A stretch of 64,000 nt of DNA from NCBI RefSeq assembly GCF_023283985.1, contig NZ_JAKIKU010000001.1, positions 248,001-312,000 of the forward strand. The letters are read 5' to 3'. Below the pieces are notes generated by a model. That model made no database searches, was not told the origin of the DNA, and saw only the letters and a list, made by a program, of their open reading frames with translations. This DNA comes from Shewanella electrodiphila. GTDB taxonomy: Bacteria; Pseudomonadota; Gammaproteobacteria; Enterobacterales; Shewanellaceae. Positions 8,970-17,302 of the stretch are shown piece by piece. The position numbers were made by a program, and so were the translations under genes. Numbering within the stretch: the first letter of the stretch is position 1; each line of letters opens with the position of its first letter.

Positions 8970-9308
8970 TTATTGAGCAAAAAAAGTGATATAAGCCATT
9001 AAAGAAGCAAAAGAAAAGTTAACTAATATCATTAAGCGATAAATCCACTTAAACGGCGTTTTCTGGGTTTTATGTCTGAACACCTCTTGCGCAATAATAC
9101 CGGCGGGCCAGCCACCTATAAGTGCAAAACCATGCAGTGTTTGCTCTTGAATGCGCCACTTCTGTTTACTTGCTGCGCGTTTATCTCGCCATGTGATAAA
9201 GCCACTGATCAGATTGACTGCCAACAAGTAATAGCCAAGGTTCATCGATATCATAAAGCCGATGACTAACATGGTTGCTAAACTTATCAGGCCGAAAATT
9301 TTCATCAT
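8970..9308 (-). CDS. DUF1294 membrane protein
   Basis: 112 residues with three to four predicted membrane helices and the family signature RIQEQTLHGFALIGGWPAGIIAQEVFRHKTQKTPF. DUF1294 is often fused to an N-terminal cold-shock domain; here it is free-standing. Function unknown. It follows the YceI-like gene by 13 bases and the DUF418 gene beyond it on the same strand, so it is the last gene of a three-gene operon. Confidence 0.8.
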   Translation of the reverse strand: MMKIFGLISLATMLVIGFMISMNLGYYLLAVNLISGFITWRDKRAASKQKWRIQEQTLHGFALIGGWPAGIIAQEVFRHKTQKTPFKWIYRLMILVNFSFASLMAYITFFAQ

Positions 9309-9321
9309 AGACTCGCTTTTT

Positions 9322-9936
9322 TTATTTTAAAAATTCAGCATAAATTTCTAATTCAATCTCATCGCCAACAATCGGTATATAACTACTCATGCCAAAATCA
9401 GAGCGTTTTATTTGGCCTACAGCACTAAAACCGACAGTGTACTTGCCTGTCATCCAGTTATCTGCGCCGCCATGAAAAGTCGCCGTGAAGGTCACGGGTT
9501 TCGTCACACCGCGTAAGGTTAAATCACCACTGAAATTAAAGCTGGTGTCATTAATGGGGGTAACTGTATGACTTACAAATGCAGCTTGAGGGAATTGGGC
9601 ACTGTGAAACCAAGTATCTTCTTGCAAGGTGTCGCTTAAGTCAGGGTTATTGATGTCAATCGAGCTTATATCAACTACTGCGCTGAGCGTCGCAGCTGCC
9701 ATATCGTTAGGATCAAAATTAAGTTCAGCGTCAAACTGATTAAAGCGGCCAACATAGGTTGATAAGCCCAAATGCTGAATTTTAAAAATTAGCGCGGCAT
9801 GGTTTTCATCCAGTTGATATTCACCTGGTTGCAGCTCAAGCAGATCTGACTCAACATTGGGCGCTACCCAGCTGACACAGCTACTTAATATTAACAGCGC
9901 TATACCCGCAAATAATGCTTTGAGATATTGACTCAT
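9322..9936 (-). CDS. YceI-family lipoprotein
   Basis: About 204 residues. The start at 9936 is chosen because AGGAAGG precedes it and it begins a lipoprotein signal (YLKALFAGIALLILSSC). An upstream ATG at 9993 would bury that signal. The mature part is a YceI lipocalin-like barrel: YQLDENHAALIFKIQHLGLSTYVGRF, then DTWFHSAQFPQAAF and GDLTLRGVTKPVTF. Family members bind isoprenoid or other lipids in the periplasm. Its operon partner DUF418 is a membrane protein often near YceI genes. The ligand is unknown. Confidence 0.85.
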   Translation of the reverse strand: MSQYLKALFAGIALLILSSCVSWVAPNVESDLLELQPGEYQLDENHAALIFKIQHLGLSTYVGRFNQFDAELNFDPNDMAAATLSAVVDISSIDINNPDLSDTLQEDTWFHSAQFPQAAFVSHTVTPINDTSFNFSGDLTLRGVTKPVTFTATFHGGADNWMTGKYTVGFSAVGQIKRSDFGMSSYIPIVGDEIELEIYAEFLK

Positions 9937-9956
9937 AGGCCTTCCTGGTTTGCCGT

Positions 9957-11228
9957 TCACGTGTTGGACTTTGCCATAACAAGTTTGCGCCACAGGGCTT
10001 CTAACGGGCCTTGATTAAAAAATCGTAAATAGACTGGCGCTAACACTAACTGTAACAGGGTTATGATGATTGCGATAAGGAAATAGTCTACTCGATTCAA
10101 GCTCATGTATAAGTCACTTGCATAATGGCTTATAGCGTAACGAAAAATGCTGACACCAATCAGGGATTGAAAAATATAGCAGCTAAATGCAAGTTTACCG
10201 ACAGCTTGAAATGGCGCTAAAACCAGTTGACTGTTTTGGCAAATTTTGACTATAAGATGCACATAAACTAACGCCATTGCTATTGCGCTCACCATCATCA
10301 TGCTTGTCGATAATTCAACTAAAACGGGGTTGGATGAAAAGCTTAAAATTGAGTCAATGGTTGAAAATAATATCGCCACAATAATACATTGAAGCAGTGT
10401 TTTTCTATCCAAGCCATGTTCGAATACGCCTTGCTTATACAGGACCATGCCCCACATCATTAACCCGCCTGCATACCACATGATAGTGAGCGGGATGAGC
10501 ATTAGCATAAAGCCCACTTGCATTAATTGTAGCAAAACGACATTAATATAAGCTGCAGACCAATCTAAAAGCTGCTGCTGATGCAGTTCTGAGCCTCTAA
10601 AATAATGTTCTTCTTCAATGGCAAGAGAGAATAAAGCCACAAGTACTAGTGCAGCAAAAATAAATTGATTGGCACGCTTTTTAATGGTTTCAATATCTGC
10701 GTTAACGTAATTAAGTGCTAGAAAAGCACTAATGCCATAAGTCAGCAGAATATCACCACCCCAAATGAAAATGCCGTGAATCAGCCCGAAAACAATGAGC
10801 CATTTAAGGCGTTTTTTAATGAACGGATAAGCGGGTAAGTTATTGGCTTCGAAGCGTTGATACTGAATCAGTAATCCTGCGCCAAATAAAATAGACAACA
10901 GGCTTAAAAAGCGTCCTTCTAGAAAGAAGTTATTGAACACTTCTAAAATTCTATCTGATGCTATTTGTGGTAAATGCGCTGCGTAACCATAAAAACTGTC
11001 ATTCATAAAAAAGATGTTCATGAATAAAATGCCCAATATGGCTATGCCTCTAAGTGCATCCATATTGCTATTGCGGTTGCCGTGGCTTTCGTTAATGGTA
11101 TTTGGGCGTTTGTTTGAGCTGGCGATGGCACTTGATGAGTTCGAACGACTTATTACAGTATTTGCTGCGGTACTTGCTGAATTGGGTGAGGTACCAATAT
11201 GAGCTGCAGAATCCTTTTTGCTATTCAT
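9957..11228 (-). CDS. DUF418 (YeiB-like) membrane protein
   Basis: 423 residues. After a Ser/Asn-rich cytosolic N-terminus of about 55 residues comes the start of the heparan-alpha-glucosaminide N-acetyltransferase-like fold, MDALRGIAILGILFMNI, and about ten membrane helices. The C-terminus has the DUF418 ending (CYIFQSLIGVSIFRY then FNQGPLEALWRKLV). The biochemical role of DUF418 is not established. It heads an operon with YceI (20 bases apart) and DUF1294. The unusual Ser/Asn-rich leader is not typical of the family. Confidence 0.8.
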   Translation of the reverse strand: MNSKKDSAAHIGTSPNSASTAANTVISRSNSSSAIASSNKRPNTINESHGNRNSNMDALRGIAILGILFMNIFFMNDSFYGYAAHLPQIASDRILEVFNNFFLEGRFLSLLSILFGAGLLIQYQRFEANNLPAYPFIKKRLKWLIVFGLIHGIFIWGGDILLTYGISAFLALNYVNADIETIKKRANQFIFAALVLVALFSLAIEEEHYFRGSELHQQQLLDWSAAYINVVLLQLMQVGFMLMLIPLTIMWYAGGLMMWGMVLYKQGVFEHGLDRKTLLQCIIVAILFSTIDSILSFSSNPVLVELSTSMMMVSAIAMALVYVHLIVKICQNSQLVLAPFQAVGKLAFSCYIFQSLIGVSIFRYAISHYASDLYMSLNRVDYFLIAIIITLLQLVLAPVYLRFFNQGPLEALWRKLVMAKSNT

Positions 11229-11330
11229 ATCTTTATTTTTGTTGTGTTTTCTAATGATAAAAGTGCTGAAAGCGTAACAGCCTGTGATCGAAAAAGATAC
11301 AGGGTTAAGCTTTCAACCTTATGATATCAA

Positions 11331-11807
11331 TTACTTTTGCGGCTTTTCAGAAATCCATAATTTAATCGTGCCTTTAACCACAATATTTCCATCAGTATCG
11401 TAGGCGTTAACGGGGACGAGTAAATCTCCGACTTGCCATTGTTCTGGGGTGACTTCAGCAACGCACACAATGTCACTACCCGCTTTGGCGGTATAATCGA
11501 CAGACATGCCTTTTGGGATCCAACGAAGGTGTTTAGGCACTGATGCTTCTGCCATTACTCCCATTGCCATTTCTAAACCGTTACAAATGGCGATGACATG
11601 AACGGTTTTAATATGATTATGAACCGCATTACGTTTTTTAATTAATACTGAGCATCGGTTAACAGTAAGATCGGTAACCAGTGGTTTTACCGTGGCAAAA
11701 TATGGCGCCATTCTTGATACCATAATAGAGAAAATTTTATGTCCAAAAGGGTACTTAGTTACCTTGTTATATAAAGCTAATACATGGTTGGGTTTTGAGC
11801 TGCTCAT
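11331..11807 (-). CDS. hotdog-fold DUF4442 protein, putative thioesterase
   Basis: 158 residues with the long N-terminal helix and hotdog core of DUF4442: PYFATVKPLVTDL, then the helix-bearing phrase VHVIAICNGLEMAMGVMAE and PKGMSVDYTAKA. Proteins of this group are predicted acyl-CoA thioesterases or binders; no activity can be assigned. AAGGA precedes the ATG by six bases. It is transcribed toward the DUF418 operon, about 100 bases away, and is divergent from the DUF368 gene. Confidence 0.75.
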   Translation of the reverse strand: MSSSKPNHVLALYNKVTKYPFGHKIFSIMVSRMAPYFATVKPLVTDLTVNRCSVLIKKRNAVHNHIKTVHVIAICNGLEMAMGVMAEASVPKHLRWIPKGMSVDYTAKAGSDIVCVAEVTPEQWQVGDLLVPVNAYDTDGNIVVKGTIKLWISEKPQK

Positions 11808-12002
11808 ATCAATCCTTGTCTTATTAGAATTATTTTTACATCTGGTCTGACGAGTTGGTTTGCAGTGAGTTTAACATCCTTGTAACCACTTGCACATAAC
11901 CTATGTAAATTGAAAAAGATTAATTAGTCTCTTGCGCCGTTGCAGGTATAATTCGGTTTGGTATTTTCACTTTGTTATTGGCTAAATGGCAAAGTGCTAA
12001 AT

Positions 12003-12050
12003 CTCAGTCTTTATCTCAGTCTTAATTTGGGGCTTTATCACGACCTTTAT
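12003..12050. repeat. 12-bp imperfect tandem repeat, four copies
   Basis: CTCAGTCTTTAT, CTCAGTCTTAAT, TTGGGGCTTTAT and CACGACCTTTAT are head to tail, 54 bases before the DUF368 start codon. Confidence 0.7.
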
Positions 12051-12103
12051 CGCAAATAGGGTTAGATAAATTTAGATTTCAGGTGTTTTACTAAGGATTA
12101 GCT

Positions 12104-13036
12104 TTGCAGCAACTATTAAATTATTTCAAAGGAATGGCGATGGGCGCCGCAGATGTGGTTCCTGGTGTCTCGGGTGGCACGATTGCATTTATTACTGGGA
12201 TTTTAGAGCCATTATTAGACGGGATTAAAAAGATTAACCCTTCATTATTAGGCGTGATAAAACAGCAAGGCATTAAAGCTGCATTCATGCACATTAATGG
12301 CCCTTTTTTAGTGGCTGTTTTTGGCGGTATTCTCACCAGTATATTCAGTCTCGCTAAGCTGATTTCATGGTTATTGACCAACCATCCTGTACCAGTTTGG
12401 TCATTTTTCTTTGGTTTAATTCTGTTTTCAGTGGTGCACATGCTAAGGCAGGTGAGTAGCATCAACCTGTTGCGCTGCGTGTTGTTTGTATTCGGTGTAG
12501 CCTTTGCTTGGTTTATTACTGTATTAAATCCAATTGAATTAGATGCCGGATATTTGAACTTTTTCTTTGCCGGATGTATTGCGATTTGCGCGATGATTTT
12601 ACCGGGTATTTCAGGTAGCTTCATTTTGTTGTTATTAGGGCTATATCCTGCAGTATTGGCAGCAGCAAAAGGGTTTGATGTTCTATTATTGGCATGTTTT
12701 GCAATGGGATGCGTCGTTGGGCTATTAAGCTTTAGTCATGTGTTATCTGCCATGTTACGTAAATTCCATGATGAGACATTACTATTTCTAACAGGGTTAA
12801 TGCTCGGCACCTTAGGAAAAATTTGGCCCTGGAAAGAAGTATTAACCTGGCGCGAAAATTCAAAAGGCGAACAAGTACCGCTTACCGAGCAAAACTTATC
12901 ACCGATGCAGTTTGAGCAACTAACAGGTGAGTCATCACAGCTTGCCGCAGCCGTTATTTGTCTGCTGGTGGGTATTGGACTCGTTTGGGGCTTAGAGATA
13001 TTTGGACAACGCCACGCAGAAAAGGCCGATAGCTAA
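12104..13036 (+). CDS. DUF368 membrane protein, putative polyprenyl-phosphate transporter (PopT family)
   Basis: 310 residues with about eight to nine membrane helices. The family signature MAMGAADVVPGVSGGTIAFI lies at residues 10-29 and a second half-repeat, MILPGISGSFILLLLGLY, near residue 170. DUF368 proteins have been proposed as transporters that return undecaprenyl phosphate across the inner membrane. The TTG at 12104 is taken as start because AAGGA lies about six bases upstream; the first ATG (12131) would cut into the signature. A C55-P phosphatase gene, uppP, lies elsewhere in this window (56482). Confidence 0.85.
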   Translation: MQQLLNYFKGMAMGAADVVPGVSGGTIAFITGILEPLLDGIKKINPSLLGVIKQQGIKAAFMHINGPFLVAVFGGILTSIFSLAKLISWLLTNHPVPVWSFFFGLILFSVVHMLRQVSSINLLRCVLFVFGVAFAWFITVLNPIELDAGYLNFFFAGCIAICAMILPGISGSFILLLLGLYPAVLAAAKGFDVLLLACFAMGCVVGLLSFSHVLSAMLRKFHDETLLFLTGLMLGTLGKIWPWKEVLTWRENSKGEQVPLTEQNLSPMQFEQLTGESSQLAAAVICLLVGIGLVWGLEIFGQRHAEKADS

Positions 13037-13072
13037 TCTATTCATAGGCTTTCTAGCGTCGTTTATAATCTT

Positions 13073-13109
13073 ACTCATGTGATGCTTGTTTTTTAAACAT
13101 CACATGAGT
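13073..13109 (+). terminator. hairpin after the DUF368 gene, possible terminator
   Basis: A 12-bp perfect stem, ACTCATGTGATG (13073-13084) and CATCACATGAGT (13098-13109), with a 13-base T-rich loop. No T-run follows, so it may be a weak terminator or a different structure. Confidence 0.5.
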
Positions 13110-13211
13110 TATAGGTTGGAACAGTAAACCTCCGATTTCATCTCTATCAAGATAAAAATTTACTTTTTATTATAATTTAATGAGTTAAAGGCTAATATCA
13201 ATACAGGCAAG

Positions 13212-13237
13212 TGATCTAAACGCCATTACACAACGTA
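13212..13237 (+). promoter_or_regulatory. candidate ECF-sigma (RpoE-ChrR type) promoter of ybgA-like/phrB
   Basis: TGATCT (13212-13217) is followed after exactly 16 bases by CGTA (13234-13237), 29 bases before the GTG start. TGATC...CGTA is the promoter pattern I associate with the RpoE-ChrR singlet-oxygen sigma factor group. The same hexamer, spacer length and -10 element recur at 18906 before the lipid cluster. Photolyase is a known member of this regulon in Rhodobacter. The sigma gene is not in the window. Confidence 0.5.
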
Positions 13238-13266
13238 ATGGTCTTTAAGCCACAAGGAGTCGTATC

Positions 13267-14226
13267 GTGAATAGAGAAATCTTTAATCCTGAAAAAATAC
13301 AAATTGGTATCAGCAGCTGCCTATTAGGTCAAAAAGTGCGGTTTGATGGCGGCCATAAAAACTCAAATTACTGCAATATCGACCTCGCTCCATTTTTCGA
13401 CTACATCAGTGTTTGCCCAGAGATGGCAATAGGCATGGGCGCGCCTCGCAAAACTATCCGTCAAGAGCTCGACGGCGATAAAATTTATTTAAAAAGTGCT
13501 GATGGCAGTATTGATGTAACAGATAAACTTGAAGAGTACAGTCAAAAACGTGTTGGTGAACTCGACTTTATTGGTGGTTACATTCTTTGCGCTAAATCGC
13601 CAACCTGTGGCATGGAAAGAGTCATTGAGTATAAGTACGGCACCAATAACGGTACCAAAAGCGGCGTGGGTGTATTTGCAAAAAAATTGATGGATACCTA
13701 CCCAGAGTTACCTGTGGAAGAAGAGGGGCGCTTGCATGATCCAGTGATTAAAGAAAACTTTATCACTCGAGTATATGCGTATCATGAGTGGCATACCTTG
13801 CAAGCTGAAGGCTGGACCAAGCATAAACTAATGCAGTTTCACGCCCGTTATAAATACCTTCTAATGGCTCATAGCCCTCAATGGTATCGTGATTTAGGGC
13901 CGATTTTAGCGAACATTGATGATCTTGATGCTGCTGCGCAAAGCTATTTTGTAGGTTTTATGACGGCGTTAAAGATTAAAGCAACTCGTAAAAACCACAC
14001 CAGTACCTTGCAGCATATTCAGGGCTACTTTAAGAAGCATCTTTCTAAAGAGCAAAAACAAGAATTAACTGAATCAATCATGAAATACCGTGAAGGACTG
14101 TTACCTTTACTAGTACCTATTACATTGATTAATCACTATCTGCGTGAGTATCCAACACCATATATTGAAGGTCAGGTTTATCTAAACCCTCACCCTGAAG
14201 CATTAAGACTACGATACGCTTATTAA
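13267..14226 (+). CDS. YbgA-like DUF523-DUF1722 fusion protein
   Basis: 319 residues. The N-terminal DUF523 part has IQIGISSCLLGQKVRFDGGHK, VCPEMAIGMGAPR and CAKSPTCGMERV, with conserved cysteines. The C-terminal half is the DUF1722/YbgA domain (KHKLMQFHARYKYLLMAHSP and NHYLREYPTPYIEGQVYLNP). The start is GTG with AAGGAGT nine bases upstream. It lies 95 bases before phrB, as ybgA precedes phr in E. coli, which points to a photolyase-linked role, possibly cofactor- or stress-related. Biochemistry not established. Confidence 0.85.
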   Translation: MNREIFNPEKIQIGISSCLLGQKVRFDGGHKNSNYCNIDLAPFFDYISVCPEMAIGMGAPRKTIRQELDGDKIYLKSADGSIDVTDKLEEYSQKRVGELDFIGGYILCAKSPTCGMERVIEYKYGTNNGTKSGVGVFAKKLMDTYPELPVEEEGRLHDPVIKENFITRVYAYHEWHTLQAEGWTKHKLMQFHARYKYLLMAHSPQWYRDLGPILANIDDLDAAAQSYFVGFMTALKIKATRKNHTSTLQHIQGYFKKHLSKEQKQELTESIMKYREGLLPLLVPITLINHYLREYPTPYIEGQVYLNPHPEALRLRYAY

Positions 14227-14238
14227 ACTTAAACATTA

Positions 14239-14267
14239 AAATACAGGCCAATAATTTGGCCTGTATT
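14239..14267 (+). terminator. hairpin between ybgA-like gene and phrB
   Basis: A perfect 13-bp stem, AAATACAGGCCAA (14239-14251) with its complement (14256-14267), and a 4-base loop. A weak T-rich tail follows. It may reduce read-through into phrB. Confidence 0.6.
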
Positions 14268-14321
14268 TGTTCAATTAATTCTTCACTTCATCCTTGTTTT
14301 AATCTGAGTTAAGGCCCTGAC

Positions 14322-15818
14322 ATGAAATCACTTATTTGGTTTAGACAAGATTTACGTCTTGCCGACAACCTTGCTGTTTGTGAAGCATTTGCTTTGGCGA
14401 AAACAGAATTGGCCAATTTTGATAAGTCGACTTGTCCGCAGGTTGAAGCCTTATATATTGTTAGCCCTAAACAATGGCAAAGCCATGATGTTGCCCCGAT
14501 TCAAATCGATTTTATTGAGCGTCATCTAAATATCCTTGCACAAGGCCTGGCGGCGTTAGGTGTAAAACTCACGGTGGTGACCTTGCCTTGGTTTGATGAT
14601 GTGATGGATTGGCTGCCCAACTTTTTAACTGATAATCAGATTGATCAAGTGTTTGCGACTCAAGAGCCTGAGTTTAATGAACGAAAGCGCGATCAACAAT
14701 TACTCGATATTGGTCTGCCAATCACTTTTGTTGCTCAAGACTGCATTATCAATGCGGGCGAGGTGAAAAACCTTTCGGGACAGATGTATAAGGTCTTTAC
14801 GCCATTTTCCAAAAAATGGCGTCAAATCGCGTCGAGTAAAATGATTGCTCCTTTACATGTCCCTGCGCCAATAGGGCCTGCAATAGCTGAGCCTGATCCG
14901 ATAGTGTTTGAGACTGACCATTTTACTAAAAAAGTCTCAAGCAATTTATGGCGAGCAGGAGAGGGAGAAGCCAAACGAATATTGGATTATTTTTGTCAGC
15001 AGCACATTCAGGATTATCAACTCGAAAGAGATTTTCCGGCATTAGATAACACCAGTAAATTATCACCCTATTTAGCAATTGGTGTTATCAGTGCAAAGCA
15101 ATGTTTAGCGACAGCTTTGAGCTATTACCCTGAAGCGCTAGTGGATGATACAAGCCCTGCTAAAACATGGATAAATGAACTGGCTTGGCGAGAATTTTAT
15201 CGTCATCTTTTAGTCGCTTTTCCGAGGCTTTCAAAAGGCAAAAGCTTTAATGAAAAAGGCGATGATGTTCAATGGGTAAATGATGATGTGCAGTTCGCAG
15301 CATGGTGTGAGGGGCGTACAGGTTTCCCAATCATTGATGCAGCGATGAGACAGCTTAATCAAACGGGTTGGATGCATAATCGTTTAAGAATGGTCGTGGC
15401 CAGTTTCCTCACTAAACATTTGCTTATTGATTGGCGCTGGGGTGAGCGATATTTTAGGCAAAAACTCATTGATGGTGATCTCGCTGCAAATAATGGTGGC
15501 TGGCAATGGTCCGCTGGAACGGGATGTGATGCTCAGCCTTATTTTCGTGTGTTTAATCCAATGAACCAAAGCAGTAAATTTGACCCCGATGCCAGTTTTA
15601 TAAAACATTATGTCCCTGAATTAGCGCAGCAGTCACTTAAACTGATCCATCAGCCTTTGTTTATTGAACAGTCTGAGATTCGTTTTAATGAGGATGATTT
15701 GTTTGGAAATGTTGCGCCACAAGATAAGGTTACCAATCAGGCTTACCCATCACCAATTGTTGAGCATAGCGCAGCGCGAAAACGGGCTATAGAGGTGTTA
15801 AGTGCGCTAAAGCGCTAA
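14322..15818 (+). CDS. phrB: deoxyribodipyrimidine photolyase (class I CPD photolyase)
   Basis: 498 residues. The N-terminal antenna-binding Rossmann domain starts SLIWFRQDLRLADN. The helical FAD-binding domain has WINELAWREFYRHLL, GRTGFPIIDAAMRQL, TGWMHNRLRMVVASFLTKHL and DGDLAANNGGWQWSAGTG, the conserved Trp/Asn/His region of class I photolyases. It splits UV-induced cyclobutane pyrimidine dimers in DNA using blue light. It is the second gene of an operon with the YbgA-like gene, behind a candidate light/singlet-oxygen stress promoter. A terminator follows. Confidence 0.95.
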   Translation: MKSLIWFRQDLRLADNLAVCEAFALAKTELANFDKSTCPQVEALYIVSPKQWQSHDVAPIQIDFIERHLNILAQGLAALGVKLTVVTLPWFDDVMDWLPNFLTDNQIDQVFATQEPEFNERKRDQQLLDIGLPITFVAQDCIINAGEVKNLSGQMYKVFTPFSKKWRQIASSKMIAPLHVPAPIGPAIAEPDPIVFETDHFTKKVSSNLWRAGEGEAKRILDYFCQQHIQDYQLERDFPALDNTSKLSPYLAIGVISAKQCLATALSYYPEALVDDTSPAKTWINELAWREFYRHLLVAFPRLSKGKSFNEKGDDVQWVNDDVQFAAWCEGRTGFPIIDAAMRQLNQTGWMHNRLRMVVASFLTKHLLIDWRWGERYFRQKLIDGDLAANNGGWQWSAGTGCDAQPYFRVFNPMNQSSKFDPDASFIKHYVPELAQQSLKLIHQPLFIEQSEIRFNEDDLFGNVAPQDKVTNQAYPSPIVEHSAARKRAIEVLSALKR

Positions 15819-15855
15819 TACTGAATATCCCATGTAAGCCATTTGTTATTTGAAT

Positions 15856-15880
15856 AAGCCACTTAATCGTGGCTTTTTTA
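15856..15880 (+). terminator. rho-independent terminator of phrB
   Basis: Stem AAGCCAC (15856-15862), loop TTAATC, GTGGCTT (15869-15875) followed by TTTTTA. Confidence 0.8.
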
Positions 15881-15955
15881 TTGAGCAATTTAACTCACTT
15901 TCTTTGCGACAGATCACAGATTCTACTAGGTTTGTAAGGTGATACATTTTTATCA

Positions 15956-16008
15956 TTGCTGTAAAAGAAATAACGACATACAATAAACATATATTTCAAA
16001 TGCATCTT
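15956..16008 (+). promoter_or_regulatory. nnrS promoter with NsrR-like operator
   Basis: TTGCTG (15956-15961), a 17-base spacer and TACAAT (15979-15984) form a sigma-70 promoter. Directly downstream, 15986-16008 is a 23-bp imperfect palindrome of two 11-mers around one base. The right half AAATGCATCTT is a perfect NsrR half-site (AAGATGCATTT reversed); the left half AACATATATTT matches 8 of 11. NsrR is the [2Fe-2S] repressor that senses nitric oxide. The site would cover the transcription start, fitting repression of nnrS-nrfA until NO appears. NsrR itself is not in the window. Confidence 0.65.
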
Positions 16009-16037
16009 TAGTGCGTTATTAAAAAGGTTTGATTATT

Positions 16038-17249
16038 ATGCTAAATATTGACGATCCGGCAGAAACTGAGAAAACCGCTGCAATATGGCGATTAGCATTC
16101 AGACCTTTTTTCTTGGGCGGCGCTGCATTGGCAATGTTATATATTCCCCTATGGCTAATGGGTTGGTACACACCGCAGTACAGTTTATTTAATAGCAACT
16201 TTTGGTCGAATGTCTTGCCACTTTGGTGGCATCCACATGAGTTGTTATTTGGTTTTGCCATGGCGATTGTGTGTGGTTTTTTACTGACAGCGGTACAAAC
16301 ATGGACTAACCAACCTAGCCTTAAAGGTCCCACTTTAGCGATTACTTTTAGCAGTTGGTTATTGGCAAGGTTATTATTATTACTGCCATTTGATATCCCA
16401 TTATTCTTACCTGCCATATTCGATAGTCTGTTTTTAGGTATTGCAGCTTTCACTATGTGGCGCTGCGTTTATCGAGTGAAGCAGTGGCAAAATATTGGTT
16501 TCTCGATCATGCTTACTGTTGCTTTGATAGTGAATCTTGTGAGTTATTACGCATTACAAGAGCGTAATTTCATTTTAGCTAATCAAATCTGGCAAGGAAT
16601 GTTATTTTGGCTAGCATTACTGATCACTATTGTCGGTGGAAGAGTGATTCCATTCTTTACTGCAATGAGAGTAAAGCAACCCAAAGCAGAGCCCATTTTT
16701 GCATTGGAAAAAAGCTTACTAGTGTTAATGATTGCCCTTGTTGTTCAGGCCATTTTTAAGGTTTTACCGATGGCCGTTGAACAAGTGCTATTGCTCAGTG
16801 CTGGTGTATTACACTTGATTAGAATCAGTCGCTGGCTACCCCACAAAACATTGAAAGAGCCAATGCTGTGGTCATTGCATTTATCTTACTTATCTTTACC
16901 TATTGCCTTGTTGGGTTTAGGTTGGTTTATTAACAATGAATTTGCTTATCGCAGCTTATTACATTTGTTTGCCATCGGCTGTTTAGCATCATTGTGTTTA
17001 TCAATGATTTCAAGAGTGTCACTGGGTCATACAAGCAGAAATATATATCAAGGTCCTAACATGATATTAGCTTTTGTATGTTTACCTATTGCTGCGTTAT
17101 TGCGTGCAGTGATGCCCCTGATATTTCCTGCGCAAACCCAAACTTGGTTGTGGTTAGCAGGTGGGTTTTGGTTTCTCGCTTTTGGATTGTTTGTTTGGCA
17201 TTACAGTCCAATTTTATCTCGCCCACGTATTGATGGGCGTCCAGGCTAA
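16038..17249 (+). CDS. nnrS: NnrS family haem-copper membrane protein
   Basis: About 403 residues, almost wholly membrane-embedded with around twelve helices. The family motif lies early: FRPFFLGGAALA, then WWHPHELLFGFAMAIVCGFLLTAVQTWT, where the histidines probably bind haem or copper. GGRVIPFFTAMRV and SRVSLGHTSR are further conserved phrases. NnrS protects cells under nitrosative stress, with an unresolved mechanism. The ATG at 16038 is used in preference to the TTG at 16029, which overlaps AAAAAGG. The stop is about 50 bases before nrfA, so the two are probably co-transcribed. Confidence 0.9.
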   Translation: MLNIDDPAETEKTAAIWRLAFRPFFLGGAALAMLYIPLWLMGWYTPQYSLFNSNFWSNVLPLWWHPHELLFGFAMAIVCGFLLTAVQTWTNQPSLKGPTLAITFSSWLLARLLLLLPFDIPLFLPAIFDSLFLGIAAFTMWRCVYRVKQWQNIGFSIMLTVALIVNLVSYYALQERNFILANQIWQGMLFWLALLITIVGGRVIPFFTAMRVKQPKAEPIFALEKSLLVLMIALVVQAIFKVLPMAVEQVLLLSAGVLHLIRISRWLPHKTLKEPMLWSLHLSYLSLPIALLGLGWFINNEFAYRSLLHLFAIGCLASLCLSMISRVSLGHTSRNIYQGPNMILAFVCLPIAALLRAVMPLIFPAQTQTWLWLAGGFWFLAFGLFVWHYSPILSRPRIDGRPG

Positions 17250-17302
17250 GTAACGGCTTCATGTTATTACGCCATTTATTGATTATTTTTAAAGGAAGAA
17301 TT

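Noticed and set aside
15904..15917. FNR-like TTGCG-N4-ATCAC before nnrS
   Set aside because: Only 7 of 10 consensus positions and centred about 80 bases upstream of the predicted start, so too weak to call.
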